64,000 nucleotides of DNA from Roseovarius pacificus (GTDB lineage Bacteria; Pseudomonadota; Alphaproteobacteria; Rhodobacterales; Rhodobacteraceae). Shown in pieces: positions 20,135-28,593 of the stretch. Positions within the stretch are counted from its first letter, which is position 1; each line of letters starts with the position of its first letter. The translations under genes and the position numbers were made by a program. The notes under the pieces were generated by a model. It saw only the letters and a list, made by a program, of their open reading frames with translations. It did no database searches and was not told where the DNA came from. The stretch is from NCBI RefSeq assembly GCF_900142665.1, contig NZ_FRBR01000001.1:1054001-1118000 (forward strand), written 5' to 3'.

Positions 20135-21054
20135 GGGCGCTGGCCACCCTGGCCAGGCACGGGCGCTGGCTGTTGATCGCGGGGCTGGTGGCGGGCGTCT
20201 CGCTGCCGGGCCTGGCCGGATACCTGGCCCCGGCCATCGTGCCGTTCATCGCGGTGATGCTGTGCATCACGACCCTGCGTGAAGGGCCCCGCGCCGCCCT
20301 GCCGCGCGCGGGCAAAGCCCCGCGCGCCCTGACCACCACGCTGATCCTGCAATGCGCCGCGCCGTTCGTGGCCGGTGGGCTTCTCTGGGCTTGCGGTTTG
20401 CTGGACTCCCCTCTGGCCACGGGCGTCGTACTGGCCCTTGCCGGCGCCCCCATCACAGGGACGCCCGGCCTTGCCGTGATGTCCGGCGCCGATGGCGGTG
20501 CCGCCCTGCGCATGTTGATCATGGGCACGGCGTTGTTGCCCCTGACGGCGGTGCCGGTGTTTGTCGTCCTGCCGGTCTTTCCCGACCCGTGGGCGGTGAT
20601 CTCGGGCGCATTGCGGCTCCTGGCGATCATCGGCATATCCGCAGGGGTCGCGCTGGTTCTGCGCGCCCGCATCCCCGCCCTGACCCGGCCCGAAACGCGC
20701 CCGGCGCTCGACGGGATCATGGTGCTGGCTATGGCGCTGATCGTGATCGCCCTGATGTCCGCCGTGGCCCCCGCCGCCCGCGACACCCCCGGCCAGCTGG
20801 CGGCGGCATTCGCGCTCGCCTGGGGGCTTTACCTTGTGCAGACCTTCGCCGCATGGCGCACCGCCCGCAGCGCCCTGCCCCGGCCCGAAGCCCTGTCCGT
20901 GGCCATCGCCGCAGGCAATCGCAACCTCGCACTGTTCCTTGCCGCCGTACCGCCCGAAACGGCGGCCCCCCTGATGGTCTTCGTGGGCTGCTACCAGATC
21001 CCGATGTACCTGACCCCGATGCTTTTGCCACGCCTCACGGATGCCCGCCGCTGA
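20131..21054 (+). CDS. BASS-family (bile acid:Na+ symporter-like) membrane transporter
   Basis: A 307-residue protein of about nine or ten helices with a GTG start overlapping the upstream stop (GTGA). The sequence has the bile acid:sodium symporter superfamily character: VPFIAVMLCITTLREGP near the N-terminus, GAPITGTPGLAVMSGADGG in the crossover region, and AIAAGNRNLALFLAAVP near the C-terminus, which matches the conserved GNR motif. It may import or export an organic anion related to the TRAP substrate. The family call is moderately secure, the substrate unknown. Confidence 0.7.
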   Translation: MRALATLARHGRWLLIAGLVAGVSLPGLAGYLAPAIVPFIAVMLCITTLREGPRAALPRAGKAPRALTTTLILQCAAPFVAGGLLWACGLLDSPLATGVVLALAGAPITGTPGLAVMSGADGGAALRMLIMGTALLPLTAVPVFVVLPVFPDPWAVISGALRLLAIIGISAGVALVLRARIPALTRPETRPALDGIMVLAMALIVIALMSAVAPAARDTPGQLAAAFALAWGLYLVQTFAAWRTARSALPRPEALSVAIAAGNRNLALFLAAVPPETAAPLMVFVGCYQIPMYLTPMLLPRLTDARR

Positions 21055-21417
21055 AAATGCAGGCGGCCCGCCAGAGCCCCGGCACAGCGACACTGCCGGA
21101 TAACGGGTGTCTTTGTTTTGGAAGACGTGGTGCCCGGGTGAAGCGCCGGCTATGAAAATCGAAACCGAACCCACAGCCTTACGCCTGACAATGTCGTCGT
21201 GTCTGAGGATTCAACGGATCGCCGCAACATGGAGCCATGCGGCGATATAGACCGATTGTCCGATATTTGGACACTTCGGGCGTCTTTCAGTTGTTATGAA
21301 GAGTTCATCAATCGAAATTGATCGATTCGCGCGCTTTATCTTGTTGAGGAGCCAAGATCAAAGCGAGAGCATATATCCGAATCGACCTCTGACGGCTGAT
21401 CTTTACGGGAGGAAAGC
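21055..21417. other. Non-coding region upstream of acxR
   Basis: No gene is visible in these 363 bases. Besides the TGTCC-N7-GGACA dyad listed separately, a second inverted repeat ATCAAT-CGAA-ATTGAT lies at 21307-21322, about 100 bases before the acxR start. The region holds the acxR promoter. Confidence 0.6.
21256..21272. promoter_or_regulatory. Dyad TGTCC-N7-GGACA upstream of acxR
   Basis: TGTCCGATATTTGGACA is a perfect dyad with 5-base arms. Related GTCC/GGAC motifs occur before acxA and before the alcohol dehydrogenase gene, so this is a candidate operator for the regulator itself (autoregulation). Confidence 0.6.
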
Positions 21418-23214
21418 ATGGAGAGCTTCGTCAGGAAAAGGGAATGGGAGAGTTTCATGGGCATGGGGCAGATGCCTGTGGGGATGCGCCCCGATGTCAT
21501 CGAAAGCTGGAAGCGTTCGGCCCAGCATCCGATTTCAGGCAGAACCAGTGCGCCTGTCCTGAACGACGAGGGCCTGGAACACCGCCGTGTCCTGTCGCGG
21601 CGCCTGAGCAAGGCGGCGCAGGGCGCGATAAACCGCTCACGGCAACTGCTGATCGACACCAACGACATTCTGCTTCTGAGCGACAGCACCGGCGTGTTGA
21701 TCGATGGCGCGGGCGATCCACACACGCTGGCCCGTGCGCAGGAAACGCATCTCCATCCCGGAGGACGCTGGTCGGAGGACGAAATCGGAACCAACGCCAT
21801 CGGCACCGCGCTCCATCTCGGCCGATCCACCCTGATTCAGGATGCGGAACACTTTTGCGAGGCGATCCAGTGCTGGAACTGCGCGGCGACGCCCGTCATC
21901 GAACCGGGAACGGGGCGCATCCTCGGCGTGGTGGACATTTCATGGCCCGCAGGAATCGGACAACCCAACGCCGTCGCCCTTTCGGCAGCCCTGGCATTGC
22001 AGGTCGAGACGGAATTGACCCGCATGCTCTCCCGTGAACACGAGGTCCTGCTGGAAAAGCTGCATATTCGTCGGCTCCGGCGTGGCAACGATCCGATGCT
22101 CATCCTGGACCGCGCGGGGGCAAACGTCTTTTCCACCGAGGAATTCGCCCGTTTCTGCGACGATGACGATGCCCTGCACGAATTGCGGGAGAGGATTCCC
22201 GATCTCATCGACCTGTCGCCCGAACAGATCGGGCAAACCCTGACCGACTGCATGGAGGGAACCGATCTGGAAGTGATCGCCGACCACGGGGAGGCCATCG
22301 GCATTCTGCTCTCACTCCGCCGCCCGCAAAGGCGGACGGGCAAGGGCATCGGTACGGGGCTGCGCCAGATCGGCAGCGCGGGCACCATTTCCGCGGCCCT
22401 GTGCACACAAGCCCAGAGACTGGCGGAAACGCAAATGCCCGTGCTGATCGAAGGCGAGACCGGCACCGGCAAGACGTTCCTGGCCAGGGCGATCCATCGC
22501 GCAAGCGCGCAAGGGGACGGGCCATTCGACCTGATCGACTGCGTCCAGTTGACAGAGGAAACGCTTCGCAAGGATCTCGCGGCGGGCGCCATCGGAACGA
22601 ACGGCGGCGTTTTGTGTCTCAACAGTCCGGGCGCCACCGCCAAACCCGTGCAGAAACTCCTGTTCACTCTGGTCGAACAGGCGATGAACTGCGGGACGAG
22701 GATCGTCGCGTTGTCGGCCCGCTCGCTCTATGACGCGATGTGTGCCGGCGATTTCCGCAGCGATCTCTATTTCCGGATCGCCGGCGCACGCCTTCATATC
22801 CCGCCGTTGCGCGAACGGGACGAAGAGATCGAGCCGCTTCTGCGCCAGATCGCCCAGATCCACGCGGCCGAAGCCAGACGACGGGAATTGCGATTTACCT
22901 CGGGGGCGATGACCGCCCTGAAACGATACAACTGGCCGGGCAACCTGATCGAGATGCGCAATCTGGTGGCGTCGCTCGACGCCCTGTCCCCTACAGGGCT
23001 GATCGACGAACGCAGCCTGCCACCGGAATTCCAGAAACCTGCCCCACGAACCCGCGCCGAAACGTTGCGCGATATCGAACGGGCCGAGATTCAAGGCGCG
23101 ATAGAGGCCGAGAACGGCAACCTTTCGCGAGTCGCACGCCGCCTGGGCATCGCGCGTTCCACGCTTTACCTCAAGCTGGACAGCTACGGAATTTCCCGAC
23201 AGCGCAAACCCTGA
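21418..23214 (+). CDS. acxR: AcxR/AcoR-type regulator with degenerate sigma-54 AAA+ domain
   Basis: A 598-residue protein with the AcoR layout: GAF-like sensor (about 60-220, DTNDILLLSDSTGVLIDGAG, GGRWSEDEIGTNAIGTAL), AAA+ domain (about 325-540) and Fis-type HTH at the C-terminus (NLSRVARRLGIARSTLYLKL). Walker A is intact (EGETGTGKTFLARAIHRAS) and the arginine-finger region is present (FRSDLYFRIAGARLHIPPLRER). The GAFTGA loop that contacts sigma-54 is absent, and Walker B reads GGVLCLNSPG instead of GGTLFLDEIG. So it is unlikely to be a normal sigma-54 activator. It precedes the acetone carboxylase genes it should control. Confidence 0.88.
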   Translation: MESFVRKREWESFMGMGQMPVGMRPDVIESWKRSAQHPISGRTSAPVLNDEGLEHRRVLSRRLSKAAQGAINRSRQLLIDTNDILLLSDSTGVLIDGAGDPHTLARAQETHLHPGGRWSEDEIGTNAIGTALHLGRSTLIQDAEHFCEAIQCWNCAATPVIEPGTGRILGVVDISWPAGIGQPNAVALSAALALQVETELTRMLSREHEVLLEKLHIRRLRRGNDPMLILDRAGANVFSTEEFARFCDDDDALHELRERIPDLIDLSPEQIGQTLTDCMEGTDLEVIADHGEAIGILLSLRRPQRRTGKGIGTGLRQIGSAGTISAALCTQAQRLAETQMPVLIEGETGTGKTFLARAIHRASAQGDGPFDLIDCVQLTEETLRKDLAAGAIGTNGGVLCLNSPGATAKPVQKLLFTLVEQAMNCGTRIVALSARSLYDAMCAGDFRSDLYFRIAGARLHIPPLRERDEEIEPLLRQIAQIHAAEARRRELRFTSGAMTALKRYNWPGNLIEMRNLVASLDALSPTGLIDERSLPPEFQKPAPRTRAETLRDIERAEIQGAIEAENGNLSRVARRLGIARSTLYLKLDSYGISRQRKP

Positions 23215-23230
23215 CTTCGCGTCCGCGGCA

Positions 23231-23259
23231 TGTCCGTCGGGCCGGACGAAAACCGGACA
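23231..23259. promoter_or_regulatory. GTCC/GGAC repeat cluster upstream of acxA
   Basis: Contains TGTCC (23231-23235), GGACG (23244-23248) and GGACA (23255-23259). The right part, CGAAAACCGGACA, is identical to bases in the motif before the alcohol dehydrogenase gene at 28504-28516. Position is about 85-110 bases before the acxA start. Proposed AcxR binding site; no sigma-54 -24/-12 element is seen nearby. Confidence 0.6.
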
Positions 23260-23342
23260 TCCCAGGACCGGGCGGCATGTGCATCCTCCCTCTTACGGTC
23301 GCGCCCATTCCGGGCCGGCCATCGCAAAGGGAGGAGTTTTTC

Positions 23343-25496
23343 GTGCCACTGGACAAGAAAAACAGCCGTTCCGTGCAGGTGCTTGGCATCGACGCGGGCG
23401 GCACGATGACCGACACGTTCTTCGTCGACGCCGACGGGGAATTCGTGGTCGGAAAGGCGCAATCGACGCCGGACAACGAAGCCCGCGGGCTGATCGAATC
23501 GAGCCGCGAAGGGCTGGAGCACTGGGGCCTGTCGCTGGAGGAGGCCCTGGGGTCGATCCAGACCGGGGTCTATTCCGGCACCGCCATGCTGAACCGGGTG
23601 GTGCAGCGCAAGGGGCTGAAGACAGGGCTTATCGTCAATGCGGGGATGGAGGATTTTCACCGCATGGGCCGGGCCATTCAGGCCTATCTGGGCTTTGCCT
23701 ACGAAGACCGCATCCATCTCAACACCCACTACTATGACGATCCGCTGGTGCCGCGCCACCTGACGCGCGGCGTAATGGAGCGGGTCGACATGTTCGGGAG
23801 CGTGGTCATCCCGCTGCGTGAGGAGACGGCACGCACAGCTGCGCGGGAACTGATCGCGCAGGATGTCGAGGGCATCGTGATCTCGCTCCTGCACAGCTAC
23901 AAAAACCCCGGACACGAGCGCCGGGTGCGCGATATCGTGTCCGAGGAAATCGAGAAGGCGGGCAAGAACATCCCGATTTTCGCCTCGACCGATTACTACC
24001 CGGTGCGCAAGGAAACGCACCGCACCAACACCACCGTGCTGGAGGCTTTCGCCGCTGAACCGTCTCGTCAGACGCTCAGGAAGATTTCGACGGAATTCAA
24101 GGAAAACGGCTCGAAATTCGACTTCCGGGTGATGGCCACGCATGGCGGCACAATCAGTTGGAAGGCCAAGGAACTGGCGCGCACCATCGTCTCCGGCCCG
24201 ATCGGCGGCGTAATCGGCGCAAAATACCTGGGCGAAGTGCTGGGATACAAGAATATCGCCTGCTCGGATATCGGCGGTACATCCTTCGACGTGGCGCTGA
24301 TCACGCAGGGCGAACTGGCGATCCAGAACGATCCGGACATGGCCCGCCTCGTGCTGTCGCTACCGCTGGTCGGGCTCGACTCGGTGGGCGCCGGTGCGGG
24401 GTCTTTCATTCGGCTCGATCCCTATACCAAGGCGATCAAGCTCGGGCCGGATTCGGCGGGCTACCGCGTGGGGGTCTGTTGGGCCGAGAGCGGAATCGAC
24501 ACGGTCACGATCTCCGATTGCCACGTCATCCTTGGCTATCTCAATCCCGACAATTTCCTTGGCGGCCAGGTCAAGCTCGACCGGCAGCGCGCCTATGACG
24601 CCATGAAGGAACAGGTCGCGGACCCGCTCGGGTTGACCGTCGAGGAAGCGGCCGCCGGGGTAATCGAACTGCTCGACAGCGACCTGCGGGACTATCTGAG
24701 ATCGATGATATCGGGCAAGGGCTACAGCCCGTCCTCCTTCACCTGCTTCTCGTATGGCGGGGCCGGTCCCGTGCATACCTACGGCTATACCGAAGGACTG
24801 GGCTTCGAGGACGTGATCGTGCCGGCCTGGGCCGCGGGCTTCTCTGCTTTCGGCTGCGCGGCAGCGGATTTCGAATACCGCTACGACAAGTCGCTGGACG
24901 TGAACATCGCCGAAGAGGCCTCGGACGACGCCAAGGAGATCGAGGCGAAAATCCTCGACGAGGCCTGGCACGAACTGGCCGAGCGGGTGCTCGAAGAGTT
25001 CGAACTCAATGGCTACAGCCGCGACCAGGTGCAGTTGCAGCCCGGCTACCGGATGCAGTATCGCGGCCAGCTCAACGACCTCGAAATCGAAAGCCCTATC
25101 GCCTCGGCGACGAGCGCGGCGGACTGGGACAAGCTGGTCGAGACCTTCAACGACACCTATGGCCGTGTCTACGCCGCCTCGGCACGTTCGCCCGAACTGG
25201 GCTATTCGGTCACCGGCGCGATCATGCGTGGCACCGTGCCGATCCCCAAGCCTAGGATTCCCAAAGAGGACGAAGGCAGCCCGACGCCGCCCGAAGACGC
25301 CCGGCTCGGCACACGGCAATTCTACCGCAAGGGCAAATGGGTCGACGCGCAGCTTTTCCAGATGGAAAGCCTGTTGCCCGGCAACCGGATCACCGGCCCC
25401 GCAATCATCGAATCCGACGCCACGACCTTCGTCGTGCCGGGCGGGTTTGAAACCTGGCTCGACGGTCACCGGCTGTTCCACCTGAAAGAAGTGTAA
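23343..25496 (+). CDS. acxA: Acetone carboxylase beta subunit (HyuA-like)
   Basis: A 717-residue protein, matching the length of AcxA from acetone-using bacteria. The HyuA/ASKHA nucleotide site is at the N-terminus (VLGIDAGGTMTDTFFVDADG) with SGPIGGVIGAKYLGEV and CSDIGGTSFDVALI further on. Start is GTG at 23343, with AAAGGGAGGAG about 7 bases upstream; an in-frame extension exists but has no ribosome site. Together with AcxB and AcxC it forms the heterohexameric enzyme that carboxylates acetone to acetoacetate, using ATP hydrolysed to AMP. The beta subunit is thought to carry the ATP site for phosphorylating acetone and bicarbonate. Confidence 0.93.
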   Translation: MPLDKKNSRSVQVLGIDAGGTMTDTFFVDADGEFVVGKAQSTPDNEARGLIESSREGLEHWGLSLEEALGSIQTGVYSGTAMLNRVVQRKGLKTGLIVNAGMEDFHRMGRAIQAYLGFAYEDRIHLNTHYYDDPLVPRHLTRGVMERVDMFGSVVIPLREETARTAARELIAQDVEGIVISLLHSYKNPGHERRVRDIVSEEIEKAGKNIPIFASTDYYPVRKETHRTNTTVLEAFAAEPSRQTLRKISTEFKENGSKFDFRVMATHGGTISWKAKELARTIVSGPIGGVIGAKYLGEVLGYKNIACSDIGGTSFDVALITQGELAIQNDPDMARLVLSLPLVGLDSVGAGAGSFIRLDPYTKAIKLGPDSAGYRVGVCWAESGIDTVTISDCHVILGYLNPDNFLGGQVKLDRQRAYDAMKEQVADPLGLTVEEAAAGVIELLDSDLRDYLRSMISGKGYSPSSFTCFSYGGAGPVHTYGYTEGLGFEDVIVPAWAAGFSAFGCAAADFEYRYDKSLDVNIAEEASDDAKEIEAKILDEAWHELAERVLEEFELNGYSRDQVQLQPGYRMQYRGQLNDLEIESPIASATSAADWDKLVETFNDTYGRVYAASARSPELGYSVTGAIMRGTVPIPKPRIPKEDEGSPTPPEDARLGTRQFYRKGKWVDAQLFQMESLLPGNRITGPAIIESDATTFVVPGGFETWLDGHRLFHLKEV

Positions 25497-25518
25497 CGGC
25501 CAAGGGAGGAGAAAAACC

Positions 25519-27828
25519 ATGAACATGCAAAGTGAAATCAAGGGGATTGTCCGTGGCGGACAAACGCTCAAGCAGCACCGCGACGAAATCCTCGGCAAGA
25601 CGAAACAAACCGGCCACTATGCCGGTCTCACGAAACGGGCACTGCACGACGAAAGCCCGATCCTTTACAACAAGCTTTTCTCTCGGCTTCGCGCCGGGGT
25701 GGTGGACGCGCGGGAAACCGCGAAGAAGATCGCCGCCTCACCGATCGTCGAACAGGAAGGGGAGCTGTGTTTCACCCTCTACAACGCGGCGGGCGATGCG
25801 ATCCTGACCTCTACGGGCATCATCATCCACGTGGGGACGATGGGCGCCGCGATCAAATACATGATCGAGAACGACTGGGAGAGCAATCCCGGCATCAAGG
25901 ACAAGGATATCTTCTGCAACAACGACAGCCTGATCGGCAATGTCCATCCTTGCGATATCCACACCATCGTGCCGATCTTCCACCAGGGTGAACTGATTGG
26001 CTGGGTCGGTGGCGTCACCCACGTGATCGACACCGGCGCCGTGGGCCCGGGCTCCATGACCACGGGACAGGTGCAGCGTTTCGGTGACGGCTATTCGGTA
26101 ACCTGCCGCAAGATCGGCGAAAATGACACGCTGATGCGCGACTGGCTGCACGAAAGCCAGCGGTCGGTGCGCACCACGCGCTACTGGATGCTCGACGAGC
26201 GCACGCGAGTCGCCGGTTGCCACATGATCCGCAAGCTGGTGCAGGACGTGATCGCCGAAGAAGGGATCGAAGCCTACTGGAAGTTCGCCTACGAATCGAT
26301 CGAACACGGCCGGATCGGGCTTCAGAACCGGATCAAGGCGATGACCATTCCCGGCACCTATCGCCAGGTCGGTTTCGTGGATGTGCCCTATAACCATGAC
26401 GACGTGCGCGTGCCTTCCGATTTTGCCAAGGTCGATACGATCATGCACACGCCGTCCGAAATGACGATCCGGCCGGACGGCACATGGCGGCTCGATTTCG
26501 AGGGCTCCAGCCGGTGGGGCTGGCACACCTACAATGCCCATTCGGTAAGCTTCACCTCCGGCATCTGGGTGATGATGACGCAAACACTCATCCCCACCGA
26601 GATGATCAACGACGGCGCCGCCTACGGCACCGAGTTCCGCCTGCCGAAAGGCACCTGGATGAACCCCGACGACCGGCGTGTCGCCTTCGCCTACAGCTGG
26701 CACTTCCTTGTCAGTTCGTGGACGGCGCTTTGGCGCGGGCTTTCCCGTTCCTATTTCGGTCGCGGTTATCTGGAAGAGGTCAACGCCGGCAACGCCAATA
26801 CTTCGAACTGGTTGCAGGGCGGCGGTTTCAACCAGTACGACGAAATCCATGCCGTGAACTCGTTCGAGTGCGCAGCCAACGGGGTGGGCGCGTCGGCCAT
26901 CGCCGACGGGATCAGCCATGCCGCCGCCATCTGGAACCCAGAAGGCGATATGGGCGACATGGAAATCTGGGAACTGGCCGAGCCGCTGGTCTATCTCGGG
27001 CGCCAGATCAAGGCCAACTCGGGCGGTGCGGGTAAGTATCGCGGCGGCTGCGGTTTTGAAAGCCTGCGCATGGTCTGGAATGCCAAGGACTGGACGATGT
27101 TCTTCATGGGCAACGGCCATATCTCTTCGGATTGGGGCCTGATGGGCGGTTATCCGGCGGCATCGGGTTATCGCTTCGCGGCGCATGATACCGGGCTGAA
27201 GGAAAAGATCGCGAACGGCGATCCGATCCCCTTTGGCGGTGACAGCGATCCGCAGAATCCGGTCTATGAGACCATGCTCGACGGCGCGCGGATCAAGCGC
27301 GACAAGCAAGCCATCACCACCGAAGAGATGTTCGAGGACTACGATCTCTACCTGAACTACATGCGCGGCGGTCCGGGCTTCGGCGATCCCCTGGATCGCG
27401 AACCGCAGACCGTGGCCGACGACGTGAACGGCGGATACCTGTTGGAACGCTTCGCGGCACTGGTCTACGGGGTCGCGCTGGAGAAAGGAGCGGACGGACA
27501 GTTCACCGCGGACGAGGCCGCAACCGAGGCGCTGCGGGCGAATATCCGCAAAGAGCGACTCGCCAAGGCCCAGCCCACGCGCACGTGGATGGCGAAAGAA
27601 CGCGAACGTATCCTCGCCAAGGACGCCGGAACCCAGGTTCAGCAGATGTACGCCGCGAGCTTCAAGCTGGGGCCGAAATGGGCGGAGGGCTTCCGCGAGT
27701 TCTGGGATCTGCCCGAGGACTGGCAACTCAACGAGGCGGATCTTCCGATTCCTTCCTACGGGCGTGAGTACTCGATGGATCTTGCCGATCTTCCCGATGT
27801 GAAAACCGTCAAGTTCGTCGAGGAATGA
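25519..27828 (+). CDS. acxB: Acetone carboxylase alpha subunit (HyuB-like)
   Basis: A 769-residue HyuB-family protein, the size of acetone carboxylase alpha subunits. Typical HyuB stretches are visible: LYNAAGDAILTSTGIIIHVG, FCNNDSLIGNVHPCDIHTIV (the His/Asp-rich metal site region), WVGGVTHVIDTGAVGPGSMT and LGRQIKANSGGAGKYRGGCG. The alpha subunit holds the Mn2+ where carboxyl transfer to enol-acetone takes place. It starts 22 bases after acxA with a clear AGGAG. C-terminal residues 640-769 have the extended tail seen in acetone carboxylases but not in hydantoinases. Confidence 0.93.
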   Translation: MNMQSEIKGIVRGGQTLKQHRDEILGKTKQTGHYAGLTKRALHDESPILYNKLFSRLRAGVVDARETAKKIAASPIVEQEGELCFTLYNAAGDAILTSTGIIIHVGTMGAAIKYMIENDWESNPGIKDKDIFCNNDSLIGNVHPCDIHTIVPIFHQGELIGWVGGVTHVIDTGAVGPGSMTTGQVQRFGDGYSVTCRKIGENDTLMRDWLHESQRSVRTTRYWMLDERTRVAGCHMIRKLVQDVIAEEGIEAYWKFAYESIEHGRIGLQNRIKAMTIPGTYRQVGFVDVPYNHDDVRVPSDFAKVDTIMHTPSEMTIRPDGTWRLDFEGSSRWGWHTYNAHSVSFTSGIWVMMTQTLIPTEMINDGAAYGTEFRLPKGTWMNPDDRRVAFAYSWHFLVSSWTALWRGLSRSYFGRGYLEEVNAGNANTSNWLQGGGFNQYDEIHAVNSFECAANGVGASAIADGISHAAAIWNPEGDMGDMEIWELAEPLVYLGRQIKANSGGAGKYRGGCGFESLRMVWNAKDWTMFFMGNGHISSDWGLMGGYPAASGYRFAAHDTGLKEKIANGDPIPFGGDSDPQNPVYETMLDGARIKRDKQAITTEEMFEDYDLYLNYMRGGPGFGDPLDREPQTVADDVNGGYLLERFAALVYGVALEKGADGQFTADEAATEALRANIRKERLAKAQPTRTWMAKERERILAKDAGTQVQQMYAASFKLGPKWAEGFREFWDLPEDWQLNEADLPIPSYGREYSMDLADLPDVKTVKFVEE

Positions 27829-27889
27829 CCCCAGGGGCGCCGCAACGGTCCCCCCAATGCGGCGCCCTGCAAAATTCAGGAGAAAACCA

Positions 27890-28393
27890 ATGGCTTACAC
27901 GAAAGCGAAAATCAAAGATCTGGTCGACGGCAAGATCGACCGCGACACGCTGCACACGATGCTGTCCACGCCCAAGGATGCGGACCGCTTCGTCAAATAC
28001 ATCGAAATCCTCCAGGAACAGGTGCCGTGGGACGACCGGATCGTCCTGCCGCTGGGGCCGAAGCTCTATATCGTGCAACGCGCATCCGACAAGAAATGGG
28101 TGGTCAAATCCCATGCCGGTCACGAATTCTGCGACTGGCGCGAGAACTGGAAACTCCATGCCGTGATGCGCGTGCGCGAAAGCGCCGAGGAGATGGAGGA
28201 ACTCTATCCCCGCCTGATGGCGCCGAGTTCGGACTGGCAGGTGATCCGCGAGTATTACTGCCCGAAATCGGGCGACCTGCTGGACGTGGAGGCGCCGACG
28301 CCCTGGTACCCGGTGATCCATGATTTCGAACCGGATATCGACGCCTTCTATACCGAATGGCTGGGATTGGAGATTCCCGAGCGCGCGGCCTGA
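27890..28393 (+). CDS. acxC: Acetone carboxylase gamma subunit
   Basis: A 167-residue protein matching the 20-kDa gamma subunit. I chose the ATG at 27890 (MAYTKAKIKDLVDGKIDRDT) because a CAGGAG element lies just before it. Features include HEFCDWRENWKLHAVMRVRE and EYYCPKSGDLLDVEAPTPWY; the Cys/His positions suggest metal binding. It completes the alpha2beta2gamma2 complex for acetone to acetoacetate conversion. Order acxRABC matches that described in Xanthobacter-type loci, with the alcohol dehydrogenase gene following. Confidence 0.93.
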   Translation: MAYTKAKIKDLVDGKIDRDTLHTMLSTPKDADRFVKYIEILQEQVPWDDRIVLPLGPKLYIVQRASDKKWVVKSHAGHEFCDWRENWKLHAVMRVRESAEEMEELYPRLMAPSSDWQVIREYYCPKSGDLLDVEAPTPWYPVIHDFEPDIDAFYTEWLGLEIPERAA

Positions 28394-28500
28394 TTTCGCA
28401 TCGAACATCCGGTCCCGTAACGAGGCCGTGCGCTTTCCGGCGCGCGGCCTCTCCTGTCTCCGGCGGTGTTCCGGAACGCATCTTCTGCAAGCCCAAAAGC

Positions 28501-28516
28501 GTCCGAAAACCGGACA
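28501..28516. promoter_or_regulatory. GTCC-N7-GGAC dyad upstream of the alcohol dehydrogenase gene
   Basis: GTCCGAAAACCGGACA carries GTCC and GGAC arms separated by 7 bases; another GGACA follows at 28520-28524. It shares 14 of 16 bases with the site at 23244-23259 before acxA and the same arms and spacing as the acxR dyad. It lies about 80 bases before the dehydrogenase start and implies that this gene has its own promoter in the same regulon. Confidence 0.65.
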
Positions 28517-28593
28517 GGCGGACACTGCCTTCATGCGCTAGACTCCCGTTCGGGACCATACGCGGCGCCCCGGAGACAAAGGGAGACACCCCC

